Shown piece after piece: positions 45,161-56,139 of a DNA stretch of 64,000 nucleotides. Every line of letters starts with the position of its first letter. The stretch's first letter is position 1. The position numbers and the translations under genes are program-made. The notes beneath the pieces were generated by a model. That model did no database searches. It worked only from the letters and a program-made list of their open reading frames with translations, and was not told the DNA's origin. The stretch spans positions 38,189,469-38,253,468 of the forward strand of contig OZ020485.1 of NCBI GenBank assembly GCA_963971405.1, in the 5' to 3' direction. The stretch is from Psococerastis gibbosa (Eukaryota > Arthropoda > Insecta > Psocodea > Psocidae).

Positions 45161-45277
45161 GATAAGGTGTAACTGTGCTAGTGGGTTTCCCTCTGTAGAT
45201 GGCAATTCTTGCCGAAAGCGCTCAGGGTTTTATACTAACACAAGTGGGTTTCTTAGAAAAAGTTAATTTCTTAACGA
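45161..45277 (+). repeat. PLE pseudo-LTR
   Basis: Inverse of 43015-43131, immediately upstream of the PLE coding region on its own strand. It contains the hammerhead-like motif described next. Confidence 0.9.
45189..45227 (+). ncRNA. Hammerhead-ribozyme-like motif in PLE pseudo-LTR
   Basis: Read on the plus strand: CCCT (stem I), CTGTAGA core at 45193-45199, GGCAA TTC TTGCC hairpin (stem II, 45201-45213), GAAA (45214-45217), palindrome GCGC (stem III), TC and AGGG, which pairs with CCCT. The order fits CUGANGA-stem-GAAA-stem-UH with one change at the core (A to T). Hammerheads in PLE terminal repeats are established, and a palindromic minimal stem III is known to allow dimers. Confidence 0.55.
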
Positions 45278-47262
45278 TTATTTGGGTTTTACTAATTCGG
45301 GTTGTTATAACAAGTTTTTCTAAAACTCTAAGTTTTTGTTATTTTTTGTTTATTAAAAAACTATAACTGAAACTAAAAATACTACTATTAAACTAAACTT
45401 ACACATCAATAACATAACTCACATAACGAACAGTCAAAGTCTGGTCCACTATTTCAAATAGGGATTCCACCTCTTCCCTTCCATAGAGCCTACCATACCT
45501 TATTGTAATGCTGAACTTCGTAATATTAAATAATTAAATGCCACTGGAAAGAAGCTACTAGCAAAAAGCGCAAAATATGTGCAGACTCTCAAGAAAGTCT
45601 TTCTACAATAGACGAAATTGTATGAATTCAGCACCACACCAGAAATTTAGAAAGCTCTGAAACCTGAGTTAAAATCAAGGGACAGAATTGTTACTTGAGA
45701 CCGTGACTTTCTTTAAACTTGGAATCGAAGGAAAGATAAAAACTTTAGCGGCTGTGCTACAAACAATCTTTATAAAATTTTCTTACTTTCTCATGAACTG
45801 GAAGCCTTTCTTACGGTGGTAGCGGCCGCATCTTAATGAACGTTTCCAGGGCTATTGTTGATGTTCTTACAAGTTTCAAACTTGATCACTGAGAAATTCT
45901 AACGTTTTTTTAGTATCGATTGGTTTTTTGATTTCAATACTTCTTTTTCTTCTATACTCGTGTGTACCTTGTATGCGCAAATTTCACGCAGCATTGTAAG
46001 ATATCAAAATATTTCTTTATTTTTATCCCAAGTTCTTAACCTTATTTTAAATCGGTTCCCAATCGTATCATTGAGCGTTGCATTAGTGCTGTTGGAAAAT
46101 GAATGTTCCAATATTAAATATGGGTTTATTATGAATAAATACCTTACTGGGAACAATACACAAAGAGACTGCATTTGACAGCCATGTTCTATTTGAATTG
46201 TATATTCCCTTGTCAAAATATATGGCAAATATTTTCAACCTTTCGAAAACGATGATTGAATGGCATGACTCTGATTTCTCCTTAGATCTGCTGCCAGTCA
46301 GTTATTCCACATCTCCCTTTGGGGAGGATTTTACGTCCACATTTTTGGGGAAGCTAAAAGTCATTTATACAACAACCTATTTCCATTTCCTTCGTTACCT
46401 TTTCAGCTTTCATGTTTACATTTTCACAGCCAGACTGAAATTACATTGAAAAGCTGCTATATGAGTTCTGCATATGCGTCGATTCAAATGTGATTTCAGT
46501 TCTCTTCGCGTGCTCAAATATTTGGTGTAAGTTCAAGAAATTTTTTCTTTGCGATGTTTATTCAACTGTATCATTTATGTTATTAGATGCAGTACTTTTT
46601 TAAAAATTAAATATTCATTCTAAATATTAATGACATTTAACACCAGCCGAGCCCATTTGAATGTAATTTAAAATAGATATAAGTCTAAAATTTTGAGTTT
46701 CTAAATGGTTTGTTTGATGCATGATTGAAGAATAGTACAATATCGTATCATGAATACGACATAATGTGAGCAAAGAATTTCTATATAAGGTATCCCTCAA
46801 AATAGGCAAAATTTTGTAAATGTTACTACTGCACCATAAGAAATTTAAATTTAATTTAAAATCTAATGATTATTACTAAAGTCACTTTTATTATTAGACC
46901 AATAAGACACAAGTCAGAATCACCGTGAAGTATTGTGAAGTAGGTATAATCTGTTTTTAGAAATTAGAATAAATTGGTTTGGGAAGGGAAAACAAGGTGA
47001 GCCAATTAGAGAAGTAGGGAGACGGTACTTATAAGCAACTCAGCGGTCAATTAACTAAGTGACCGATTTATAATAGACAGTAAATATCGGTTCGAACGCT
47101 AATAAGCGCAACCCCCCAGAGTTCCGCCGGACGTTTATGACCTGCACAAACACTTTGCGTTGTGTTGGCGGTCAAACCCCATTATACGCTGTCGTTGCAG
47201 CAGCAGCAAATCAATAGCATTAAATGCTTTATAGCATGTTGTATGGTAGAGTTGTATATAAT
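45278..47262. other. Unassigned AT-rich sequence
   Basis: No coding, repeat or RNA feature recognised in about 2 kb. Confidence 0.45.
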
Positions 47263-47645
47263 GCGGGGTTTCCACCGACCTCTCATTGCAGAATGCACAT
47301 ACGTTGACGAGTTAGCAGACATTCAAGACTTTGGGGGGGTTTCCACCGACCTCCCATTGCAGAATGACGGAAATTTGAATTTTTCTTTTTATAGAAATCT
47401 ATTAAAATGTTTGTACTTAACATATCCCATGACGCCATTTTTTAATTTTAGTTTGTTTGTTTGTGATTTTACTCTATGATCGTTGATCAATTTTAACTAT
47501 GGCATAGAGTAAAACAAAAATTTCCGTCAATGTCATATGCATTCTACAATGAGAGGTCGGCGGAAACCCCGCCTTTATTAATGATATCTGCTACCACGTC
47601 AACGTATGTGCATTCTGCGATGAGAGGTCGGTAGAAACCCCGCCT
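47263..47645. mobile_element. Foldback MITE, copy with duplicated arm module
   Basis: TTTCCACCGACCTCTCATTG occurs twice in the left arm and twice inverted in the right arm (GAGAGGTCGG, GAAACCCCGCC). The middle TGACGCCATTTTTTAATTTT and GATCGTTGATCAATTTTAAC matches copies at 20192 and 53652. The outer TAGGTGCCC ends are replaced. Confidence 0.85.
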
Positions 47646-47721
47646 AAGAGAGATGGGACATTTTAACGCGCGCCACTCATGGGGCTACCTGATGGTTCCT
47701 TTTATGCAATGGGTAATCATT

Positions 47722-47805
47722 TTTTGTTTTTCCAACGCCTGCTTTCAGCTTAAAGCAACCCTGTCAGCCTGGAGAGGGGAGTGAATCTGTTTAATAACTT
47801 GAGAC
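47722..47805 (-). repeat. Short retroposon-like repeat B, copy 2
   Basis: Inverse of 10626-10715: CCAACGCCTGCTTTCAGCTT and CCTGTCAGCCTGGAGAGGG. Confidence 0.6.
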
Positions 47806-47924
47806 ACCCTACTACTCTTTCACCACAGGGCTTCTCAACCAAAGTTAATAAAATAAAATACAAAAAGTATTAAATTTCGGGCTGCCAATTTCCTATGGGC
47901 TGTGCACTCTGGTGAGCATATAAG

Positions 47925-48120
47925 TGGAGGATTTCGAGGGATCTGCACCTGTCGAGGCTTGGGGTCCAGCTGTTAAGACGAATCCCCGTTTAGACATAGG
48001 CCGTGGGTTCGAATCCCACCAAATCCCGTTTTTTCTCCATCCTCAAATTTTGGTTATCAATAATAAAAAAATTAATTTAATGTGTTATATTTACACCATT
48101 TAATACTACAAAGTACAGAA
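47925..48120 (+). repeat. tRNA-like foldback element, fourth copy
   Basis: GGGGTCCAGCTGTTAAGAC (box A), about 30 bases of anticodon-arm-like sequence, GTGGGTTCGAATCCCAC (box B), then TTTTTTCTCCATCCTC and a right arm through ATTAATTTAATGTGTTATA to TTTAATACTACAAAGTA, the inverse of the outer arm at 3716. The left arm is short and diverged. Here the tRNA-like core is nearly full length. Confidence 0.7.
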
Positions 48121-48823
48121 GGGGAGTTGACTGACAGGGGGAACCTTCTTATTATAGTGAATTCCGAACCATTTGGGGAACTTAAGTCACACGATTTATG
48201 CGAAAGTGATCAACGCGCACTTTGACTGACTGGTAGTCTCAGCGTGTTATCATGTCGTACCATGATTCCTTGCCAACGCTGTGCACAATACAAAGTTTGC
48301 TGCATTACGTAATTCTTCTCCATTCTCTGTCGTGGGCCGTTATCTTGCTTGATCTTCCACGTCCGCCTTCCTTAGTAGGCCCCTGGCATTGGTGCCCTCA
48401 ATGGTGCCTTAAAAATTTAAAAACATGTTCTGTTCTGGCGGATTCAGCTTGACCAAATCATTATAAAAATATGCTGTATAGTACTAATAACGCCTATTGA
48501 TATTCATACTGCACAGTATACCTGCAATATTTCATGCTATTGGTATGGTTAACGAATATAAAACGTCAAAGTCTAGATATACAGTAGGTTTGTAACGTGC
48601 CGATTTCTTACACAAATTAATAAGGCGAGGAACTATTGAAATGCTACGTATATTATTATCAATAAATAAATTCAGCTTTAATATCTTAAACACGGCAGAT
48701 CTCGGCTATTGTATCTTTAATTAATAATCATGTAAACTTACCCTTATGGACTGGCAGCGACTCTACTCGTACAGTAACTAATTACCACTCTCCTTCCGCT
48801 GCTCAGTGCCGTCTATTTTATAT
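48121..48823. other. Unassigned sequence
   Basis: A 66-codon frame at 48252-48452 has no recognised motif. Confidence 0.4.
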
Positions 48824-49706
48824 TGCTTTCCAATTTATACGTAGTAGGCCTATAAGGAAAGCTTTGTGATGGTCGAAATTTCCGATTCCGAGATTTCAAC
48901 GGAATTACACGTTTTGAGGTCCCAGGAACCCAAAAAAGTGATTTTTACGAAATGTCTGTCTGTCGCTCTGTCTGTCTGTCTGTCTGTATGTCTGTCTGTT
49001 CATCTATTTCCGGAGAAACAACTCGGCCGATTTTAATGAAATTTTGCATGTAGGTTCACAAAAATCATGCCTCGAGACAATTTTTTTATTTTGGGCTAAC
49101 TCAATTTGGGGGGGGGGGGTTTATTCTCAAAAAACTAAAAAAAACGTCTAAAAAAATAATTTCTCAAAAATGGCTCCAACGATTTCTTTTAAATTCACAT
49201 ATTCTGTAGTCGTTATTAATGTTGACAAAATGCGGGGGGTCGCTTGCTTGCCCCTTGATAGTTTGCTTCTGGGGGTAAAAAATAAAAATAACTAATTTTC
49301 AATGAAAAATGACTAAAAAATAATCTTTCTGCGAAACCTTTCTATCGATGATTTCTACCTTCAGGCATGTTTTATTTGTTGGATTGAGTAACTAAACCGG
49401 ACAGGTTGCTTTTCCATAAAACTATTTAGTTTGGGCAAAAAAAAAAAATGTTTTTGATAAAATGAAAATTCACGCTCAAATGCATTGCGTGCCCTGCCAT
49501 TATTGCTGTGTGGTAATGTAATGTCTGACCTATATCTAGAATTTACTTAACCTCCAGTGAAGTCAGGTGGACAACCCCCCCCCCCCCCCTCCCGAGATGT
49601 CCGAAATGTAACAATAGGAATATTATTTACCATGAAAGTACTCATTTTCTCTATCTACTAATTGATAAATTGGAAAGCATGTTCGAGTAAACTCGGACCG
49701 GTTCTT
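48824..49706 (+). mobile_element. Long TGTC-bearing interspersed repeat, copy 3
   Basis: TTGCTTTCCAATTTATACGT start, TGTCTGTCTGTC run at 48956-49000, long G and C runs (49109-49119, 49577-49590), ATAAATTGGAAAGC and the hairpin GTTCGAGTaaACTCGGAC at the end. No flanking duplication is visible. Confidence 0.75.
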
Positions 49707-50582
49707 AGTAAATTACCGTCATAGCCGGATGTAACTTTCTGTAATGTACTAATTTCGGAGAATAGATTTCATATAATACAGGTTCAAAAATTTATTAATT
49801 TAGTTTCATAGACACCGCGATTTTTGGTTTCTTCGGTTGATTTTTAGAAGTAAATAAAACGAATAATGTAATATTGCACCTCCAAGATAGATAAAAAATT
49901 TTAGTTTACAGTAAATTACGAATTGCTGCTCATCTAATCACGGTAGATTTTAGTGAAAATAGAAATTTCCTGAAATCCCCGTAGAAATAGGAATGAAGTA
50001 TAATATTTTCAGGAAATAGTAATCATCTGCAAAGCATCCCCAAGCGAAAAATGATATAACTGGGGGGAATTAGTTTGCTGAGGAAATGCCTTAGTTACAC
50101 ACAACGGTGTACTCATTAATCAAATTGATGAAAAACAAAATGGGGATGAGTAATCCAATGGGAAATTGGTCAGAAAACATTTATTCTTTCATTCTATAAA
50201 AATCGACTCCAGAAATTTTTGTTTCAGTAACAGGGAATATTATTTAATATACTGTACATTCCAATACGGAATCCGTACTGTTGGACCATCAATCGAAACG
50301 TATGAAACAATTTGTTCATTGTAATAATACCATAACAAACTCGGTGTTTCGTTTAATTAAATTGCTGGTCCAACTCTACATAGGTATGTCTGGCATATGT
50401 GGTGCAAGTACGGTACACCCATTAATTATTCTGATCGGTAAGTTCTCTATTTTCGAAAGATCTCAAGATATGCCCTACTTTATTGCTCAGTAATAGTAGT
50501 GTTATATGCCAGTAAAATACCTATGTACTTAATACCTATTGTTTAGAAAATAATCTTAATTATATCCGAAATAGAATATAAC
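49707..50582. other. Unassigned AT-rich sequence
   Basis: Nothing recognised; 50490-50582 may be a diverged foldback arm. Confidence 0.4.
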
Positions 50583-50734
50583 GAAAAAAACTAAATCCTT
50601 TGCGACTCGAACCCACGATGTGCGCCTTACCGGGGCATTGTGTTAACCACTAACTACTACGGATTTCACGGTTAACACGATGCCACGGCAAGGTTTACGT
50701 CATGGGTTCGAGTCCACAGGATTTAGTTTTTTCT
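50583..50734. repeat. Palindrome of two head-to-head tRNA-like sequences
   Basis: Left arm GAAAAAAACTAAATCC, GACTCGAACCCACGATG and CCGGGGCATTGTGTTAACC returns inverted as GGTTAACACGATGCC, CATGGGTTCGAGTCCAC and GGATTTAGTTTTTTC. Each arm contains a box B-like GGGTTCGAGTC and a box A-like GTGGTTAAC or CGGTTAAC. The arms are about 65 bases with a loop of about 20. The AAAAAACT ends link it to the family at 3716. Confidence 0.8.
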
Positions 50735-51662
50735 AATACCCTATTTTGTATACTCGTATAATGTCCTGTTGAGATCGCCTCTGCAACCATAAGTCCATTT
50801 AATGTTAATATTGACGATTAAGTAACATGAACCTTTGACGGTACCATACATTTTTATACTGATATAACTATATTTTAGGCAGGGGCGTAACGATAGGTCT
50901 ACAAAGGGAGGAAGAGTTTCATTTGGTTTAAAGAAATTTAAATTTTGAATTAGTACAGTATTTAAGCCTACAAATAACATTCATCAATTTATCACTGAAT
51001 TGCTACGCATAATCAATCTTTGCAATAATTGGTCGACATACTTTTAAATGCTTAAATTATGCTTCCTTAAAAGTTTCATTTACAACAAAGAGATTTTATG
51101 AAACATTCACTTAGCACGTACAGTACATACGACTGCTTGTGTGTCCAGCTTTCCATTGACACAGAAACATTACAGAATTCAATTAATTGCTTTGCCAAAT
51201 TAACACTCAAGCAGCGAAATGCTCGCAAGTAAACCTGTAAACCATTTCATTGTGGCTCTAAAACTTTTTTCCCTTTTGTGTTAGAGAAATATTGGTAGTG
51301 ATTGACTGTACTGTGTTGTAATGCAATCCGACGGTTTTATCAATTAATTTTAACTTTGTTACCGTACTGAGTCCCATAACGAGAGCTTTTCACTGACAAT
51401 TAGTAAACAATGGTATCGTCATCTCTTTGGGTTTAAACTAATTGTACCGTATTGTTACAATTTAAAAACAAACTGGATTGTCATTCATAAATGGATAAAC
51501 TCTTGTAGCTTTAACTTAATAAGATTTGTAGTTAATTCAAGCTAATAATAGGTAATAACACGCACACGCTACACACTCATAGGGGGACCTATGATTTGGG
51601 GGGGGGGGGTGAAAGTTATTTTGGAACCCTACAACGTGGAAACGCTTATTTTGCTATTTCAC
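50735..51662. other. Unassigned sequence
   Basis: CAGGGGCGTAACGATAGG near 50880 looks like one hAT-type end, but no partner end was found. A G run of about 13 lies at 51598-51610. Confidence 0.4.
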
Positions 51663-51676
51663 CTATCGCAGGGCTG

Positions 51677-51956
51677 AGCCGGCCGCCATACCAAGTTGAA
51701 TCCAGCGGACCAGAGCAGGTTCAAAGATGCAGACTTGGTCATATGCACAGTGCCGGTAGGGAAACATGGTAGGACTTGTCCTGGTCACCTCCGAACTAAC
51801 CGTGTGACTTCACTGTGTTTCCCAAGTGGTTCGGAATCCATTATAATCAGGAGGTTCACTGTCCTGTGGGCTGGCATAGGACAGTCAAGTCGGAGTCGCT
51901 CTATGGGCCCGAATATGACGCCTAAGTCGTTATTAACCCGACGAACACTACTACTA
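51677..51956 (+). mobile_element. 5'-truncated LINE 3' end with 14-bp target duplication
   Basis: CTATCGCAGGGCTG stands at 51663-51676 and again at 51957-51970. The insert ends with ATGGGCCCGAATATGACGCC and CACTACTACTA, matching the 3' UTR pattern (ATGGGCCC, then CCTR, then TAC repeats) of the LINE at 59454-62150 and the fragment ending at 15755. No protein motif was recognised in the coding-like part. Confidence 0.82.
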
Positions 51957-51970
51957 CTATCGCAGGGCTG

Positions 51971-53129
51971 CCATATAACCCCTATTCGCAATACATAAAA
52001 TTAGCTAATGGTCTGGTATTACCTATTATATGTTATTATCTTTAGTTCAAATTGAGTCAGTCTTAAATAGTCCCTATAAAGCTGAACAGAAAAATGACAG
52101 AATCCCGTTACAACAGCAACTATGTACAGTTATCATTATATGATATCTTCAATACCATTACAATGGGTTGGTTTGAGATGGAATCTTCATGTATCATGAA
52201 ATTGATAATATTGGGGTACATAACTGTACATAATTACAGCCATGAGGACAACGTACCATTTTTCATTGACCAACCCTCATAATTTTTCTTTGTCAATTCA
52301 CATGATATAGCTAATCAAAGAGGACGATAACGAAGTCAATTTACAAGCTGGGGCTTATAAAGCTAAAGCCTTGGTATTCGCCAATTAGTTTTGCAGATAA
52401 CGTACGCTAGTCTGCTCAAGTTTACGCAATTTTTATTCTCATTAAAATTCTGCCCAAATATGCATGGCATTATCTTGGGTAGCCCACATTTTCCTCCCCC
52501 CTCCTCCGTCTTATCTGTGCAGCGACATTATTTAGCATAAACAAACCTAAACGAACGGTTGCCCGTTGTCAAGCTTCCGTATCGGAACTGGCAGTGTTTC
52601 GATGCGCAACATCTCTGATAAAGATCAATGATAATGTAACAGAAAATGGCACAAAATAACAATAAATGTCTTGCTCTTTGCCAGGGGGTAGAAATCGACG
52701 TACATGGTCATACAAATTAATTTAAAGTCTTCCCATTCTCTAACCCTTACTCGCAATGGCACTTTTTTACCCCCTTTAATGCTGGTAGAATTGAAGCTAA
52801 TAGTAATTTGTGATACTCGCCACCAACGTCCAAATGGATTAAGGGTTAACGAACCTTCCAATTTATAGTACTTGTCTAATACACCCCATAGTAATGGGAG
52901 GGGTTAACTTTTACGTTAAGTGGTTTAACATAAACGGGTAAAGGGAACATTATTTTGTCATTGCGTGCTGCGGCTTAATTATACATATTGGATAATGTCC
53001 CGAGCTATCCGAAAGAATCTCCAATATAATATGCAGGAGGTCTGTAACAGCGTGAGCATGTCGTTAATTTATTACGTTATACGTCATGTTAAGTGTTTCC
53101 AATTGCCCTATAAGAACGGTATATGGTAT
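51971..53129. other. Unassigned sequence
   Basis: Nothing recognised. Confidence 0.45.
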
Positions 53130-53520
53130 AGAGGGTTGGAGTATGGACATTGACACAAGCTATGGAGAACAGAATCAGTGCATTTGAAATGTGGGTATAC
53201 AGACGAATGCTGTGCATAACCTGGAGAGATCGTGTCCCTAATGCTGAGGTCCTGAGGCGAATGGATACAGAAGCCGAGTTGCTGCTGACGGTTAAGAAAC
53301 AGAAACTAACAAACTTCGGCCGTGGGATGAAGTACGAAAAGTATCGCCTACTGCATGATTTAATCTAAGGAAAGAACTGAGGGCACCTGGCAGAAGAAGA
53401 AGTCTGAGACAGCTGTTTGGCAAGAGGACAACTTCCCCTTACAAAGCAGCAGTCTTCATGCAGTCCAAATTGCCATGATGATCGCCAATCCTTGATAGAA
53501 GAGGATTTAAAGACCTACCT
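53130..53520 (+). pseudogene. RTE-like LINE C-terminal fragment
   Basis: The frame from 53150 reads ENRISAFEMWVYRRMLCITW, RDRVPNAEVLRRM, ELLLTVKKQKLTNFGRGMKY and EKYRLLHDLI, then a stop. This is the conserved AFEMWCYRRMLxISWxDRVxNxEVLRR region of RTE-type reverse transcriptases. After the stop further frames contain GRRR and the 3' block GATGATCGCCAATC. 5'-truncated past the RT catalytic motifs; inactive. Confidence 0.85.
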
Positions 53521-53574
53521 TTTCCAGCTCTCGTAATAACATGCCAACACACTACCACAGTAGTAGGCTACATG

Positions 53575-53640
53575 GTAGTTGAGTTGGCATAGTGGTAGCA
53601 TGCCCGTGCTTATTGTAAAAGTACGTATAATAAAAGGTTA
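53575..53640 (+). repeat. Isolated tRNA box A-like sequence
   Basis: GAGTTGGCATAGTGGTAGCATG fits a pol III box A. No box B follows before the foldback MITE, so this is at best a SINE head fragment. Confidence 0.25.
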
Positions 53641-53651
53641 GGGTAAAAGCT

Positions 53652-54030
53652 TAAGGCGCCCATTCCACCGACCGGCTAGGGCTATTTACAGAAACGGTGA
53701 CGTGGTAGCAGACATTCAAGACTTAGGTGGCGTTTCCACCGACCTCGCATTGAGGAAATTGACGGAAATTAGAATTTTTCTTTTTATAGAAATCTATTAA
53801 AATGTTTGTACTTAACATATCCCATGACGCCATTTTTTAATTTTAGTTTGTTTGTTTGTGATTTTACTGTATGATCATTGATCAATTTTAACTATGGCAT
53901 AGAGGAAAATAAACATTTCCGTCAATTCTGCAATGCGAGGTCGATGGAAACCCCGCCTAAGTCTTGAATGTCCGCAACCACGTCACTGTTTTTGAAAATA
54001 GCCCTAGCCGGTCGGTGGAATGGGCACCTA
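53652..54030. mobile_element. Foldback MITE, third copy
   Basis: Arms TAAGGCGCCCATTCCACCGA ... CGGTGGAATGGGCACCTA, with internal GGCTAGGGCTATTT, GACGTGGTAGCAGACATTCA and CACCGACCTCGCATTG, are long inverse repeats. The core matches 20192 and 47263. Confidence 0.88.
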
Positions 54031-54655
54031 TGTGAGGAGCAAACTTTCAAAACGGCACTAATCCATTTTCGTAAAATGTTCAGGAAACACGAAAAAAATA
54101 ATTATTTTGGCTTTATTTTAACGGGAATATAAGATTTTAACCCTTCAAAAGACTGGGTTAAATTTTTTTTTGTTTTTGATAAGCAATCCTGATTCAACGC
54201 ATCTTCAAGATGGAAAATCGATGATAAAATCAATTTTTAATTTTCATGGATTTGTGACGTTTTGAAAGTTTGCTCCTCAAGTGTGAAATAGTAATGATTT
54301 CAAAAATTAATTGTAATATATTGCCCCTTGTCTGAGGTTTACCGGACAAGGCAAAAAGTAAAGTGAAGTGAGTATTAACCGTATACTACCCACCCCGTGG
54401 CTGGAGACCGTTATGAATATGGCTGCTAGTGTGGCCTGCACAAAATAAGTACGCAATTTGGCGGAGAAAGCCTGTGATAAGTGTGGCCTGCACAAGCTAA
54501 GTACAGAGTTTTTGACCGGGCCCAGGTATCCGTTCTGCCATGCTGCAATATATAAGACTTCGATATTTTTTGCGTTGGTACTTATCTCTGATAGTTGGTT
54601 TATGGTGCCTCGTAAGGCTCCCGCCGCTCCAGTTAATGTATTTCTATGATACTAC
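54031..54655. other. Unassigned sequence with short duplications
   Basis: AGTGTGGCCTGCACAA recurs 51 bases apart (54429, 54480). GCTCCCGCCGCTCCAGTTAA (54618) recurs inverted near 58775, so part is a dispersed repeat of unknown type. Confidence 0.4.
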
Positions 54656-54771
54656 CCGACCACGATAGGATTGCACTTGGAACACTTATAGAAATCCAAT
54701 AAACTGGGTGTTCCGCTTATGCAAGTTTTCGAAGAAACAAAGTGTTCCAAGTGCCATGCTATCGTGGTCGG
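54656..54771. repeat. Small foldback element, 116 bp
   Basis: CCGACCACGATAGGATTGCA to AACACTT (54656-54687) is inverted at 54740-54771 with three mismatches over 32 bases. No clear target duplication. Confidence 0.8.
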
Positions 54772-54980
54772 TCAGTGCTATTGTGTATATATTCGGTATT
54801 TTAGTATCGTGAAAAAATTCACTCAGTACGAGTATTTCATGCTTTGGGATAAGGAAACATCATAGCAGAGGGAAATAAAGCAATTGCCCGATTTTTCTAT
54901 TTGACGCAATGATAGGAAATGTAATTCTTGTAGGTAATATTATTGTAAAATTACAAAGACTTTCACGGCCGGAGTTACGT

Positions 54981-55193
54981 GACGAAGCAGTAGAATCCGG
55001 GATGATAGGCCGTGGTCGTTCTGAAAGCGTACTTCCAAACATTTCGTCAACATCTGCGTTCGCTATCTTCAGTGGAACTGCGTTGACTTCTAATATTGTA
55101 TCTCGGAGGCTTAGCAGCAACTGTTGGCGAAACGTTTGGAAGTACGCTTTCAGAGGGACCACTGCCTATCATCCCGGATTCTACTGCTTCGTC
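54981..55193. repeat. Foldback element with 66-bp arms
   Basis: GACGAAGCAGTAGAATCCGG to CCAAACATTTCG (54981-55046) recurs inverted at 55128-55193 with about four mismatches. The loop is about 80 bases. No flanking duplication was found. Class unknown. Confidence 0.85.
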
Positions 55194-56139
55194 AAATATA
55201 TTATTGTATCAAAGACCAGCTATAATGCTCAGTAGATGCAGCTGACACTGTGAAAACATTTAAATCTAAAATTGCGAATTTCTCAATTTATCATACGGGG
55301 ATTGTCGTGAATGTGCGTTATTTGAATTCTCTATTTTTTCTCAACAATAAGGATGAAAATATGGATTCCATTGAATACGTTCAATTTTAGTCCATATGAT
55401 CTATAGACGGTGTTCAAATATAGACTGACTATATTTCAATCCCATCATATTTTTTGGAGAGCCTTAAAATTGCTATGGGCAGTGACACATGAACGAATTT
55501 TCCTTTTCCAGCAAATCTACCAACAAGTCAATATTTCATGTTTACAACAACTCCATGTCCATTTCAGTTTCTATTAGGGATTCATATCCTCTGGACTTTG
55601 AAGCAGCGGATAATGTGATATCATGGCTTGTCAAAACGCAAATTGTGGTAGCTATTGCTTTGTGGGGATGCAAAACAGTACTCTTCCTGTCATTTATTAC
55701 AAGTTGAAGATATCATCGTTCTGGTTGTTTTTTGCTTATCCTAGTTGGGTGAGTAACGGTTATTACCATCGGGGCTATTCAGTTATTTAGTTATTCAGTT
55801 ACTTATTTATTCAGTTATTTGAAGAATATTTCCTACGGTACGTTCATTTATCAATATTTAATCAGAGTTAATATAAGTAAAAAAGCACACAACATCGCCA
55901 AGTAGTATTTAGTACAATATCAGCCTACTTTTATTTAAATGCTAATGTTTTCTGTAAATAAAGAACATAAAGCGGCGATAAAACATTTCCCTACAATCCT
56001 ACAGTATTTTCCTGCTGCTAGTATATAGCTCAATGCGCACTTTGAACGTTTAATGATTCCTAACTAACAGGAACAGACAAGTATTTGCTTATTAACCAAA
56101 GAAATAGATTAGACATTTTATGTAGTATGTACGATATAA
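55194..56139. other. Unassigned AT-rich sequence
   Basis: TTATTCAGTTA-type short repeats at 55776-55822. Nothing else recognised. Confidence 0.45.
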
